Below are positions 17,027-25,100 of a stretch of DNA of 64,000 nt, piece by piece. The position numbers were made by a program, and so were the translations under genes. This DNA is from Eoetvoesiella caeni (GTDB taxonomy: Bacteria; Pseudomonadota; Gammaproteobacteria; Burkholderiales; Burkholderiaceae_B). The stretch is taken from assembly GCF_003315175.1 (NCBI RefSeq), contig NZ_QNRQ01000018.1, positions 1 through 64,000 of the forward strand. The letters run 5' to 3'. The first letter of the stretch is position 1, and each line of letters starts with the position of its first letter. Below the pieces are notes generated by a model that saw only the letters and a program-made list of their open reading frames with translations, was not told where the DNA came from and made no database searches.

Positions 17027-17698
17027 TTAGAGCGCTGCGCCTTGGTCAGTTTCTGACTCTTTGTCGTGCGTCTGTACAAAGCCGTCTACAACCGGGTTAG
17101 CAATGAAGCCGTCTGGCGTCCCTTCAACTTGAGCAGGCGCTTCGTGGCCTGGAGTCTGTGTTGACGGTGATTTCGGCGATTCGCCATCCCTTGTGGGGTG
17201 AGACTCTTCTGCTTTCAGGGGTGTCAAAGCAGGCACCTTGATGTCGGCCTTTGCCAGAACCTTGCCAACATACCCATTGGTGAAGCCGCGCGTGAAATTT
17301 CCGGTGTTGTAGCAGGACAGTGCTGCACGCAAGGCCTGTTGTGGGGCCTTGTGTCGCGACAATGATCTGGCATAGCACTCTGCAAGCACCGTCTGGGCAG
17401 CTGCCAGATTGCGGCAGGGATCGAAGACGGTTTTGGCGTCCAGGTTTAGCCAGGCCCAGTTTCGTACGTTGATCTGCCCTAAACCGGCATCGAAGTCGAT
17501 ACCTTGATCAATGAGGCGTTGAGCTGCTTCGGCGGCTTCCGTCAACGTTCGAGGCTGTTGTTGCAGATGCATGCCCTTGCGGTTTACGCCGATGGCGTAT
17601 TGTCGAGCGCGAGACTCATGACTGATCAAAGCATGTAGCGTTATCGGGTGAATATTGGGTGCGCAGGCAAGGGCCAAGGCAGCAATTTCTGCGATCAT
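17027..17698 (-). CDS. virB1: VirB1 lytic transglycosylase
   Basis: 223 residues. The SLT domain occupies about residues 1-145: HALISHESRARQYAIGVN carries the catalytic Glu, GLGQINVRNW is the conserved second motif, and AAQTVLAECYARS and ALSCYNTGNF complete it. It clears peptidoglycan for the secretion channel. No signal peptide is obvious in the first 20 residues beyond a short hydrophobic start (IAALALACA). A disordered Pro/Lys/Ser-rich tail follows from about 150, as in other plasmid VirB1 proteins. Confidence 0.85.
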   Translation of the reverse strand: MIAEIAALALACAPNIHPITLHALISHESRARQYAIGVNRKGMHLQQQPRTLTEAAEAAQRLIDQGIDFDAGLGQINVRNWAWLNLDAKTVFDPCRNLAAAQTVLAECYARSLSRHKAPQQALRAALSCYNTGNFTRGFTNGYVGKVLAKADIKVPALTPLKAEESHPTRDGESPKSPSTQTPGHEAPAQVEGTPDGFIANPVVDGFVQTHDKESETDQGAAL

Positions 17699-17711
17699 GG
17701 AGTGGCCCCTA

Positions 17712-18374
17712 TCAGTGATCGGCCCTATGCCTGGGATCGGTTAGAGAGAAATTCCAGCCGCTGGCCCAAATGCCGCCATGATCGGCATCCCATTTGGCTT
17801 GTGCTGCGTCGTAATCTTCAACTTTGACCCAGTGCCCGCCCATGGTGGGTCTCCCTACGTAGCGCACAGACAGCTCATGAGTCCAGGAGTGATCGTTGTA
17901 AACGACACAATACGTGGGCAATTGATCGAGTGTGACAGTAGGAAGCGGATGGACTTCGTAAACGGTCTGCCCGCTGTCGCCGCCGAACTCGTGCTTACGC
18001 CATTTGTAGGCCGTATCGGCATAGGTACGGTTCAAATAATCTGGGTCGCATTTCCCGGCCCCGCGTGAGATGGCGTCAATGCGTTCTGGCATGCCCTGAT
18101 CGGTTGATGCTGGGCATTGAGATAGAAAAGAGCGTCTGGCGTCGGCTGTTGCTGACCAGTCCAGGCCATGTTTGCTGTATTTTTTGATGTCGAAGTAATG
18201 ATCCAGCGATGGGCTGCATTCGTTGGGTCGCAAGCCGGAGGATAGGCACAGCGTTGCTTCGCAAGCCAGACGAGGGATACCGGTGAGCAGGTCAGTAGCG
18301 ACAGCATGGGTGGCTGGAGCTAGGACGCAGGCGAGCGCCAGCGTCCCTGCCCGCAAGGCGGGAAAGGATTGCAT
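17712..18374 (-). CDS. TrbM/KikA-family conjugal transfer protein
   Basis: 220 residues with a signal peptide (GTLALACVLAPATHA, cut near residue 26). The mature domain starts ACEATLCLSSG and continues RPNECSPSLDHYFDIK, the cysteine pattern of TrbM/KikA proteins; at least six cysteines suggest disulfides in the periplasm. The family is found at the ends of IncP- and IncN-like transfer regions and affects pilus production or killing of some hosts; its reaction is unknown. It lies immediately upstream of virB1 and is probably the second gene of the operon. Confidence 0.72.
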   Translation of the reverse strand: MQSFPALRAGTLALACVLAPATHAVATDLLTGIPRLACEATLCLSSGLRPNECSPSLDHYFDIKKYSKHGLDWSATADARRSFLSQCPASTDQGMPERIDAISRGAGKCDPDYLNRTYADTAYKWRKHEFGGDSGQTVYEVHPLPTVTLDQLPTYCVVYNDHSWTHELSVRYVGRPTMGGHWVKVEDYDAAQAKWDADHGGIWASGWNFSLTDPRHRADH

Positions 18375-18430
18375 GAAGATGTCTCCGGGGAAGGGGTAAA
18401 GCAGATGGCGGTGGAAAGGCCGGGGATGGG

Positions 18431-18724
18431 TCAGCGTTGACGCTGCAGAGTCTGCTGAGCGATGGCGATCTGTTCAGGCTTGGCCATGGCTCGCACCAGA
18501 TGAGCGGTTTCGATGGTGGCCTGGCGAGTATCGCGCAGATGTCCCAAGTCGGCCACGATCTGGCGTAGCAGGGTTAATTCTTCCTGCAGCGTGTCGTCGG
18601 CAGACAGTCGCCGTCTTATATAGTTAGAGAGGGATAGCCCGGAAAGAGCAGCAGCTTCGCCCAATCGGGCAGCATGAGACGAGGTCACCCGGATACGGAT
18701 GACCTCGGAGAGAGGTTCGTTCAT
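18431..18724 (-). CDS. Ribbon-helix-helix mobilization or regulatory protein
   Basis: 97 residues. The first 50 (VIRIRVTSSHAARLGEAA and LSLSNYIRRRLSADD) fit a ribbon-helix-helix DNA-binding fold with a beta strand followed by two helices, as in plasmid MobC/TraJ-like relaxosome proteins. The second half is helical and may mediate oligomerisation. I chose the ATG at 18724 since the ribbon begins just after it. It is the first gene of the minus-strand transfer block, so it may repress the block or bind a nearby oriT; no relaxase accompanies it. Confidence 0.6.
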   Translation of the reverse strand: MNEPLSEVIRIRVTSSHAARLGEAAALSGLSLSNYIRRRLSADDTLQEELTLLRQIVADLGHLRDTRQATIETAHLVRAMAKPEQIAIAQQTLQRQR

Positions 18725-18885
18725 GGGGATTACCTGTGGATGGGGTAACGCAGCAGCGCTGTGTCGGTACAACGATTATTGTCTGAGATGTATTAATCTA
18801 GACCCGATCTGTCATGTGCTGTCAGATGCGTTAACTTGAGGCTGACAACTGCCATTGCCGGCGAGAAGCTAGATATTACGGAGGG

Positions 18886-19290
18886 CTAGGAGCTTGTGCG
18901 AATTATCGACTCTTGATGGGGGGATATATCGTCGCACCCTGTGGCACAAAATTGAAGGTCTTTCGTTAGTTCACTATCGAGATATCCACACCGAAAAACT
19001 TCTCCATTAGATATTCCCTGAGTCAGCTCAGTTTCTTGTAACTCATAGAACTCATTGAGGCATACCCAAGTGTTCAAGGGCAGGGAGCAACAACCAGCAG
19101 TTAAAAGAAAGGCCGGATAATAATTGCCAGACTGGCAGCCGTGATCATTTCTGTATCTGTGGCCTTTGGATGTTGTTTTGACCGTGATGGCTATCCCTGC
19201 GCTTTGTCCGAGAACAATCAAATATTTGTCTTTAGTCGTTCCATCAGAAAAAACGAAGTTTTTATGTAGAAGTATTACACCTGGCCTCAA
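18886..19290 (-). CDS. Putative toxin paired with a SocA/Panacea antitoxin
   Basis: 134 residues beginning with a TTG one base after the antitoxin stop. The start MRPGVILLHKNFVFSDG followed by KYLIVLGQS recalls the opening beta strands of PemK/MazF-like or similar small SH3-fold toxins, but I cannot confirm catalytic residues. Several cysteines in mid-protein (CQSGNY, CCSLPLN) are unusual. The toxin role is inferred mainly from the tight pairing with a Panacea-domain gene, whose partners are commonly varied toxins. It lies downstream of the antitoxin in the same operon. Confidence 0.5.
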   Translation of the reverse strand: MRPGVILLHKNFVFSDGTTKDKYLIVLGQSAGIAITVKTTSKGHRYRNDHGCQSGNYYPAFLLTAGCCSLPLNTWVCLNEFYELQETELTQGISNGEVFRCGYLDSELTKDLQFCATGCDDISPHQESIIRTSS

Positions 19291-19291
19291 C

Positions 19292-19849
19292 TTACTTCTC
19301 CAGCACAGCTATTATTTCTTTTCGATCTTTTATCGATTCAACCATGTGCTCAAAGTCTTGCTTACGCAAAGACATTGCATAGGGGATCTGTTGCTGTTTG
19401 CGTTTTTCAACTTCGTAAATTTGATGCCAGGGAAGATTCTCCAAGTGGGTGCGCTCAACCATTTCGTCTGCGGTCGCGTCACGAAATTCCGACGCGAGCT
19501 CTTGCATGATTCGTACTTCTCTTTTCGAGAAATGCAACGGGTTAAATTCGTTTAGTGCTTGTACCGACAGCATTTCCTTGCCATTACGAACAGGAATGGA
19601 CTTGAATAAGCAGTTCCCTTCCCAGTCTTTACTTGGGTTGTCTAATTCATTGTGAAATTCGACAGGAACCGGCCCCATAGGCCAAGCAAAATACTCCATT
19701 CCCGTCACTGGCCTTCCAGTGTCGCGGTAGTGGGTAAAATCGAGAAAATACAATAGCTTATAAAGCTTTGTCTTTCCCAGTTTACGAGTATTTAATGCGA
19801 AAAACTTTACTGCCTCTACTAGTTTTTCACGTTCGTGATGGATTAGCAT
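19292..19849 (-). CDS. SocA/Panacea (DUF4065) antitoxin-like protein
   Basis: 185 residues. LGKTKLYKLLYFLDFTHYRDTGRPVTG followed by YFAWPMGPVPVEFHNEL is a clear Panacea/SocA-like domain (DUF4065), a fold shared by antitoxins that neutralise many unrelated toxins. The remainder (FSKREVRIMQELASEF; TADEMVERTHLENLPW) completes the standard length. The next gene begins one base beyond its stop, so it forms a two-gene module. It may also bind its own promoter region at 19850-19995, where I see a repeated GTCCATG but no confident promoter. Confidence 0.75.
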   Translation of the reverse strand: MLIHHEREKLVEAVKFFALNTRKLGKTKLYKLLYFLDFTHYRDTGRPVTGMEYFAWPMGPVPVEFHNELDNPSKDWEGNCLFKSIPVRNGKEMLSVQALNEFNPLHFSKREVRIMQELASEFRDATADEMVERTHLENLPWHQIYEVEKRKQQQIPYAMSLRKQDFEHMVESIKDRKEIIAVLEK

Positions 19850-19995
19850 CGTAATAGCATACTTTAATCTGTGGCTTTGGGTAATCTGAAAGTCAGTTGT
19901 GGTGGTTGGTTGTCAAATTGGTTCTTTTAAATCACGTCCATGTTTGTCCATGCATAACAAGCACCAACTGAAAGTAATAGAAGGAAAATAGGCGC

Positions 19996-21063
19996 TCAGC
20001 CCTGCAGCTTATCCAACTTCCCCACCAAATCCTCAGCCCTCAAATGCGTATACCGCTTCAGCATCTGCATGCTTTTATGCCCGCTGATCGCTGAAACTTC
20101 CTGATCTGACAGCCCGGCCTCTACCAGTCGGCTAACCGCTTCATGTCGCAGATCATGGAAGCGAAAATCTACCAGGTCGGCAGCTTTCTTTGCATCATTC
20201 CAAGCCTTATCAAACAGATAAGGCCGCCGGACCCCATCACGGCCAGGCTCACCAAAGAACACCAGGTCAGTTTCAGGCGGCCGAATCGGATTATCTAGTG
20301 CGGCCTGAAACGTGCTTGTCGCAGCCTTGGTCAGTGGCACAGTACGCGGCGAGGAGTTCTTCGTGATATCTAGTCGCACAACTCGCTTTTGCATATCCAC
20401 CTGGCCAACCCGCACGCCAGCAATCTCCGATAGCCGCATCCCTGTTTCCAGCGCGATCCGTACTATCCAGCTAAACATTGGATTCGAATAGGCATCCACT
20501 GCTATCAGTAGCCGTTTATTTTCCGCTGGTGTCAGCCGTCGATTACGCCCGGCACCAGGTGCGGGGCGGCGGATATTAGACACGGGATTGAACGGCAGCC
20601 CAATGCCCCATTCCTTGATCGCAATGGTGAATAGGTGGCCAAGTAGGGCTAGCTCCAGGCGTACGGTGTTATTGCTACGCGGTACGCGCTTGCCGGTCTC
20701 GTCTTCATCACCAGCCAGGCGCGCATCACGGTACTGGGCGACAATATCAGCGCTCAAGCCAGCCAGGGAATACTTACCCAAATGCTTAATCAGCGCCAGG
20801 GCCTTTTTATGTTCGCCAATTTGGGTCGATGCGCGCTTAGTCGGGGTAACTTCCCGCAGATAACGCTTCAGCGCCGCCTCAAGAGTCATCCGTTCGGCCG
20901 GCGCACGGTGTATGTACATGCCGCGTACCATTTCATCTTCAGTACGGCGCGCCCAGTCTTCGGCGTCTCTTTTGGTGCGGAAAGTTTTGGCGGTAGTAGG
21001 CCAGCCCGTTTTGCGGATTAGTGCCTTCCAGGTACCGGAAGGAGTCTTGACGATAGTGGCCAT
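19996..21063 (-). CDS. int: Tyrosine site-specific integrase
   Basis: 355 residues. The N-terminal arm-binding region (residues about 1-60) is followed by a core-binding SAM-like domain (60-160) and a catalytic domain. The catalytic tetrad is visible: Arg210 in GMRLSEIAG, His303 and Arg306 in HDLRH, His329 in GHKSM, and Tyr338 in KRYTH. It is a complete phage/ICE-type integrase. The tRNA 3'-end-like sequence 136 bases beyond its start is the probable attachment core, so the gene sits at the end of an integrated element that extends leftward. Confidence 0.88.
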   Translation of the reverse strand: MATIVKTPSGTWKALIRKTGWPTTAKTFRTKRDAEDWARRTEDEMVRGMYIHRAPAERMTLEAALKRYLREVTPTKRASTQIGEHKKALALIKHLGKYSLAGLSADIVAQYRDARLAGDEDETGKRVPRSNNTVRLELALLGHLFTIAIKEWGIGLPFNPVSNIRRPAPGAGRNRRLTPAENKRLLIAVDAYSNPMFSWIVRIALETGMRLSEIAGVRVGQVDMQKRVVRLDITKNSSPRTVPLTKAATSTFQAALDNPIRPPETDLVFFGEPGRDGVRRPYLFDKAWNDAKKAADLVDFRFHDLRHEAVSRLVEAGLSDQEVSAISGHKSMQMLKRYTHLRAEDLVGKLDKLQG

Positions 21064-21198
21064 TCAGGCTCCGGATGATGCTCGACGCTTCACCACTGTA
21101 CCGAAACTGTACCTAACTCGCAATCTTGGAAAATCCCCCAGTCTTGGGGTAGAGGTCTGAACCCAGCTAAACACTTGTAAATATTAAGTATTTTAAGC

Positions 21199-21217
21199 TG
21201 GTGCCGGGGCCGGAATC
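21199..21217. other. Candidate attachment core resembling a tRNA 3' end
   Basis: On the minus strand this reads GATTCCGGCCCCGGCACCA, the layout of a tRNA 3' end: end of the T loop, T stem, acceptor strand and CCA. The rest of a tRNA is not present. It lies just upstream of the integrase gene in the usual attL/attR position, so it is the likely crossover region. No second copy was noticed in the window. Confidence 0.55.
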
Positions 21218-21353
21218 ACAGGATGACCGCAAAGCCAGTGTTCATGAGGGTTCTGGGGATTTCTTGTTTTTAGGGGCACACCCTTGGGGACTTAAAGTGT
21301 AAACGTCTGATAAAGGCAACATCCGATGCTATACGGGACTCATACTTGGTTTT

Positions 21354-22424
21354 CTACGTCATTACAGGCGCATGCGATGCGATCCTGTTCAAAGCTACCC
21401 CTAATGCCCGATCATCGAATAAACGATTTTTACGCGCGGCGGCATGCTTTCCCCCTTGCCAGTGGTGTAGGCCCTCGCGCAATGCGGGAACATTGGGTGT
21501 GACATGTTCCTTGGCTAGCAGCCAATCAACAGTTGCCAATAATTCCATGCCAAAAGGGGATTCAAAGCCGTCAATGGCAGCGGCTGTTTCTTCAAGCGCA
21601 GGGAGGTAAGCTTTAGCCTCTGTCTTCAAGTATGTTTGGACAAAGTCCTTGCGCTCGTCGTCAAACCAAATAACGTCAAGCGGTCCAGCATCACTGATAC
21701 GTTTTTCACAGTGAAGATAGCTTCCATCCAAGCCTTCAAGCAAGTGACGCAGGCGATCTGCATAAGGTCCGTATTGATGAGCTTTAAACCTCAAGTCCAG
21801 AGAGGGCAAACCCGCTTTTTCAATGGAGCGTTCCAGAAACCAGGCTAGTTTCTGTATCTCTAAAAGGCTGCATTCCATGCCTAGAACCCAATAGCGGCGC
21901 ACAAGCTCGGCGATTAGAGCGCGAGCTGGCGTGAGTTTTTCCACCCCTGTTCGTTTGGCTACATTCTGATATTTTTGTGTGGGCTCGAAGACGATGATAT
22001 CCAAATCTAGATCGCTAAGCTCTTTTTCGATAATGGAGCGTACTTCGCTCCATGCCAAACCGCCATTACCTGCTCCCAACGGAGGAATTGCAATGGACTT
22101 GATCTTCTTCTCAAGCAAGAACCGGCGCAGGTCCTGCAGGCCATCAACAATCCACTCCAGGCGCGATGGCGAGCGCCAATGCTGTTTGGTCGGAAAGTTG
22201 ACGATCCAGCGTGGACCGGCTAGCTCATTGACTTCGGTAATGAACATTTTTCCCGTTTGTACCTCATTTGCCTTGCAGGCCGCAGCGTACAAACGGTAGT
22301 TGTCGGCGAAGCGCTCTTTGAACATCAGGGCGATGCCCTTACCCATCACCCCTACAGTATTGACCGTATTGACCAATACTTCGGCGTCTGCTTCCAGTAG
22401 GTTTCCGTGCGTGTAAGTAATCAT
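21354..22424 (-). CDS. darG: DarG antitoxin, DNA ADP-ribosyl glycohydrolase
   Basis: About 356 residues. The N-terminal macro domain (residues 1-155) shows [20 protein letters not shown] and [13 protein letters not shown], the ADP-ribose-binding loops that let DarG remove ADP-ribose from thymidine in DNA. The C-terminal part (170-356; [10 protein letters not shown] and [10 protein letters not shown], then HQYGPYAD) matches the DarG domain that binds DarT directly. The ATG at 22424 overlaps the darT stop by one base (TAATG). Together they form a complete DarTG module, known to act as phage defence by modifying phage DNA. Confidence 0.85.
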   Translation of the reverse strand: MITYTHGNLLEADAEVLVNTVNTVGVMGKGIALMFKERFADNYRLYAAACKANEVQTGKMFITEVNELAGPRWIVNFPTKQHWRSPSRLEWIVDGLQDLRRFLLEKKIKSIAIPPLGAGNGGLAWSEVRSIIEKELSDLDLDIIVFEPTQKYQNVAKRTGVEKLTPARALIAELVRRYWVLGMECSLLEIQKLAWFLERSIEKAGLPSLDLRFKAHQYGPYADRLRHLLEGLDGSYLHCEKRISDAGPLDVIWFDDERKDFVQTYLKTEAKAYLPALEETAAAIDGFESPFGMELLATVDWLLAKEHVTPNVPALREGLHHWQGGKHAAARKNRLFDDRALGVALNRIASHAPVMT

Positions 22425-23074
22425 TAGAAGTACCATTGCGGCATTACATGCACCGCCAGTTGCAAACCTTGTGCTCGGATTTGCGTATCAAGTTGAACCT
22501 TTATGGCCTCCGTATAGCACACCACACCCAACAAGCCATGTACCGGTACGCTTTGGTGTACCAAGGTCTCTGCCTGATAGCGTTCAATCTGCTCCGGGTC
22601 GTCGGCGTTACGGGCGAAATTCCTCGCTTGTAGCAGAGGCCAATCGATGTGAAAAAGGTCGTCAATCTGATTGTAATACTGAGCCATAGCGGTATAGGCA
22701 TGGCGATCAGTAAAAACAAACTCTAGCCCCACTTCCCGGATGCGATGAACGCTTGATACCAATATACATATGTCCTGATTCAGACGTTTGGGTACACCGC
22801 CACGCCCCGTATAGATGTTATACATCATAGGAGAAAACGGAGTGAAATAAAACGGGACATAGTCCGACAGGCATCCACCTGGTGCGATCGGAACAACCCG
22901 TGTGCTACGTCGGCCGATCAACTCCGAGTTGCCGATTGTAACGAAGTGGGGATCGCGCACCGTAGAGTTCATGCAATGCAAACCGTGTTGGAGAATCCAT
23001 GCGAGATTCTCTAGGTGAACAATTCGCCAGATCAACGCACGATCCGAGTTCAGGTTGGGGTAGTGGTTCGCCAT
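22424..23074 (-). CDS. darT: DarT toxin, DNA ADP-ribosyltransferase
   Basis: 216 residues, the normal size. DarT uses NAD+ to attach ADP-ribose to thymidine in single-stranded [16 protein letters not shown] near residue 20 is the NAD-binding segment, GRRSTRVV near 54 and the [11 protein letters not shown] loop near 76 are typical, and the catalytic Glu is expected at 169 in [11 protein letters not shown]. It is first in the operon, ahead of its antitoxin. No obvious frameshift or missing catalytic residue was seen, so it should be active when unchecked. Confidence 0.82.
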   Translation of the reverse strand: MANHYPNLNSDRALIWRIVHLENLAWILQHGLHCMNSTVRDPHFVTIGNSELIGRRSTRVVPIAPGGCLSDYVPFYFTPFSPMMYNIYTGRGGVPKRLNQDICILVSSVHRIREVGLEFVFTDRHAYTAMAQYYNQIDDLFHIDWPLLQARNFARNADDPEQIERYQAETLVHQSVPVHGLLGVVCYTEAIKVQLDTQIRAQGLQLAVHVMPQWYF

Positions 23075-23176
23075 TGGCTATTTCAAGTATTGCAGCATGG
23101 TTACGTTGATCCCGAAATACGCAGTCACGAAATAATAGCTAGCCAATAGAAAGAATGGTAGTGGATCCATGAGATT

Positions 23177-23842
23177 TCAAGCCGCTTTCGTTCTCTCGTT
23201 GGTCGGTGCTGTGATCTGCGGATTGCAACCCGGTAGTTCACGAATGAGGGCCTGCATCCATGCCGGCAGTGTGTTGAAGCCTGAAATCAAATCCTGGCGG
23301 ATGGCATCGCCTTGTGTATCGGCGAGCAGTTGGGTCAATCGTTTGATGATGCGGGGCTTGTCAGCAGGCAGAGTGTCCTTTAGCCAATGCAGTGCCTGTA
23401 CGACACGCATGGCCGGGCGGCCGGCCCAATACAGACGGCTCGGTGCGGTGAGCTTGAATGTGACGGTCAGGTTGTCGAGCTGGATGGTGCGCCGGCGTGC
23501 ATCCGTATGGATGGTGACATGCGCGGGCACGGCGTCCGTCAGGCCCAGGTCGTTGGCGGCGGTCATGCCATCGACGAGCAGGCGCAGTTGGTCGCGGCGG
23601 GCGATCGCATCCACGATGGCACGATAGTCGGGAGTCGCTGCCTTCGTGGTCAGGCTGTTCACCTTGGGCCTGTCATACAGGCCACGGTCGATACGGCGAA
23701 GTTCGCCGGTCGCAACCAGGCGCTGAAGCGCCTTGTCCATGGCACTTCGGCTACCGAGGTGAGAAAAATCAGTCGGCGTCCAGACTTGGCCGGGAGCGGC
23801 TGCGGCGATGTGGGCGAGGATTTGCGCTTTGAGATCGTTCAT
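23177..23842 (-). CDS. abiEi: AbiEi-type antitoxin and transcriptional regulator (DUF6088)
   Basis: 221 residues. The first 60 form a winged-helix domain (ILAHIAAAAPGQVWTPTDF; ALQRLVATGELRRIDRGLY) as in AbiEi, which represses its operon and neutralises the nucleotidyltransferase toxin AbiEii. The C-terminal domain (PAHVTIHTDARRRTI; RVVQALHWLKD) is the usual toxin-neutralising part. No abiEii follows: DarT begins about 100 bases beyond the stop. The ATG at 23842 is chosen over 23863, which would use seven residues with no ribosome binding site. It is an orphan or serves a toxin elsewhere. Confidence 0.75.
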   Translation of the reverse strand: MNDLKAQILAHIAAAAPGQVWTPTDFSHLGSRSAMDKALQRLVATGELRRIDRGLYDRPKVNSLTTKAATPDYRAIVDAIARRDQLRLLVDGMTAANDLGLTDAVPAHVTIHTDARRRTIQLDNLTVTFKLTAPSRLYWAGRPAMRVVQALHWLKDTLPADKPRIIKRLTQLLADTQGDAIRQDLISGFNTLPAWMQALIRELPGCNPQITAPTNERTKAA

Positions 23843-23852
23843 AAAAATGCCT

Positions 23853-23930
23853 ATGTCCGACATTTGTATGCGTTTTTCGGACTTTTGGCAAGTTTATCCG
23901 AAATTTGTAGTTATTTTTCGGACTTATGGC
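23853..23930. promoter_or_regulatory. Paired 34-bp direct repeats with internal inverted TCCGA/TCGGA, probable AbiEi operator
   Basis: Imperfect direct repeats at 23855-23889 and 23897-23930 each contain TCCGA followed 14 bases later by TCGGA and end in TTTTTCGGACTT(T/A)TGGC. The pitch is 42 bp, four helical turns. The site lies directly upstream of abiEi, whose homologues bind paired repeats of their own promoter. Confidence 0.6.
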
Positions 23931-24263
23931 TAATGAGCAGCGGGTTACTTAACTCTTATGAACCTACTCGCGTCGAGTCTGCATTGCCCCGGACAGCCGG
24001 ACACCGATGCGGTCCACGATGTCGTTATGGCTCTTCGTGCCTCTCCAGGTCGGATGGCCGTGAAGACCCTACCTCCACTGTCTGCTATTGGAGGGAGGCG
24101 GTCTTGCTGTTCCCTTCACCGTATCACGGCGTTCGCGCAGTAAAGGGCTGCGCGTGCCGGCACGCTTGCGGCCAGGTGGCCGTCTATCGACCCCTGACTG
24201 CTTGCGCTGCGCCGTGCTGAACACGGTTCCGGGCAATTCCGCCCGAGTAACCGGAGCACGATC
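23931..24263 (+). other. Leader region of the first radC gene, no gene seen
   Basis: About 330 bases without a supportable gene. The part from about 24144 resembles the leader of the second radC gene (36290-36407): both contain CTTGCGGCC, GGCCGTCT(A/T)TCGACCC, TGCGCTGCGCC and the identical GGTTCCGGGCAATTCCGCCC just before an CGGAGC or TGGAGC ribosome site. A shared regulatory leader or a duplicated segment is likely. Confidence 0.55.
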
Positions 24264-24773
24264 ATGTCGCAATCATCCTTTTCCTCTCTCGATTCCGCTT
24301 TGCTGGTACATGACGCGCAGGGGCGCTATCTGCCGGCGACCACAGACCAGATTCTTGAAGCGGCCCGCCAGGCGGTTGACCAGAAACTGGTGCGCGGCAC
24401 GGCGTTTACGTCGCCAGCGGTCGTCAAAGAATATCTGACGGCAAAACTGGCTGGCTTCGACGTGGAGATGTTTGCTGTCCTCTTCCTGGATTCGCAGCAT
24501 CGTTTGATCGAATACGTGGAGATGTTCCGAGGCACGCTCAATCAAGCCTCGGTCTATCCGCGTGAGGTCGCCAGGGCGGCGTTGAACCGTCACGCGGCCG
24601 CTGTGATCGTGGCGCATAATCACCCAAGCGGGAATCCCGAGCCGAGCGCGGCGGACAAGGCGCTGACCGCGCATCTCAAGAAGGCACTGGCGCTGCTCGA
24701 TGTCAATACGCTGGATCACGTCGTTGTGGCTGGGCGGGAAACGGTGTCGTTTGCCGAGCGCGGCCTGCTGTAG
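24264..24773 (+). CDS. radC: RadC-family JAB domain protein, copy 1
   Basis: 169 residues consisting of the MPN/JAB domain of RadC without the chromosomal N-terminal helix-hairpin-helix. The metalloprotease-like set is present: Glu near residue 86, His118 and His120 in AHNHPSG, and Asp131. Such short RadC proteins are carried by many integrative elements; their reaction is unproven, with roles proposed in DNA repair or anti-restriction. It marks the left edge of the defence island; a diverged copy marks the right edge. Confidence 0.82.
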   Translation: MSQSSFSSLDSALLVHDAQGRYLPATTDQILEAARQAVDQKLVRGTAFTSPAVVKEYLTAKLAGFDVEMFAVLFLDSQHRLIEYVEMFRGTLNQASVYPREVARAALNRHAAAVIVAHNHPSGNPEPSAADKALTAHLKKALALLDVNTLDHVVVAGRETVSFAERGLL

Positions 24774-24785
24774 GGATGGGGGGCG

Positions 24786-24837
24786 TGAACTGTACTCCAA
24801 AGGTTGGAATAGCGTTCAACTTTTGGGGTGCAGTTCA
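24786..24837. repeat. Mini-element made of two facing IS3-type inverted ends
   Basis: TGAACTGTACTCCAAAGGTTG at 24786 faces CAACTTTTGGGGTGCAGTTCA ending at 24837; 18 of 21 positions pair and only 10 bases lie between. The TGAACTGCACCCCAAAAGTTG type of end is common in IS3-family elements. No transposase is left. It could be a deleted IS (MITE-like) or, less likely, a terminator for radC, since no T run follows. Confidence 0.55.
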
Positions 24838-25035
24838 TCGGCCTTTTGTACAGAGCCAGGCTGTCCGATGCTGCTTTGTTCGAGGCGGTTCAGAAGATGA
24901 AAAGTTCTGCTACCGCTGCATCGACGATGTGCAAGCAGGAGCTAGGCAGGGCTTAGCCAACTGGCCCAACGCTAAAGCGCCTCAACATCCTTGTCCAGAA
25001 AGGACTCCGGGTCATCCTTGGATTCACCTACATTT

Positions 25036-25065
25036 TTGCCACAATCATCTAATTTCGGTTACGAT
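25036..25065 (+). promoter_or_regulatory. Candidate sigma-70 promoter of the TIR-Nmad2-MazG-UDG operon
   Basis: TTGCCA at 25036-25041 and TACGAT at 25060-25065 are separated by 18 bases, close to the vegetative consensus, 36 bases ahead of the TIR start. The rest of 24838-25100 contains no gene I can support. Confidence 0.45.
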
Positions 25066-25100
25066 CTCTTACTCGCTCAACACGTCTATGGAGGTGATAG

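Noticed and set aside
24838-25100. Coding frame between the mini-element and the TIR gene
   Set aside because: Frames are short and shared with the leader; only a promoter-like site is supported.
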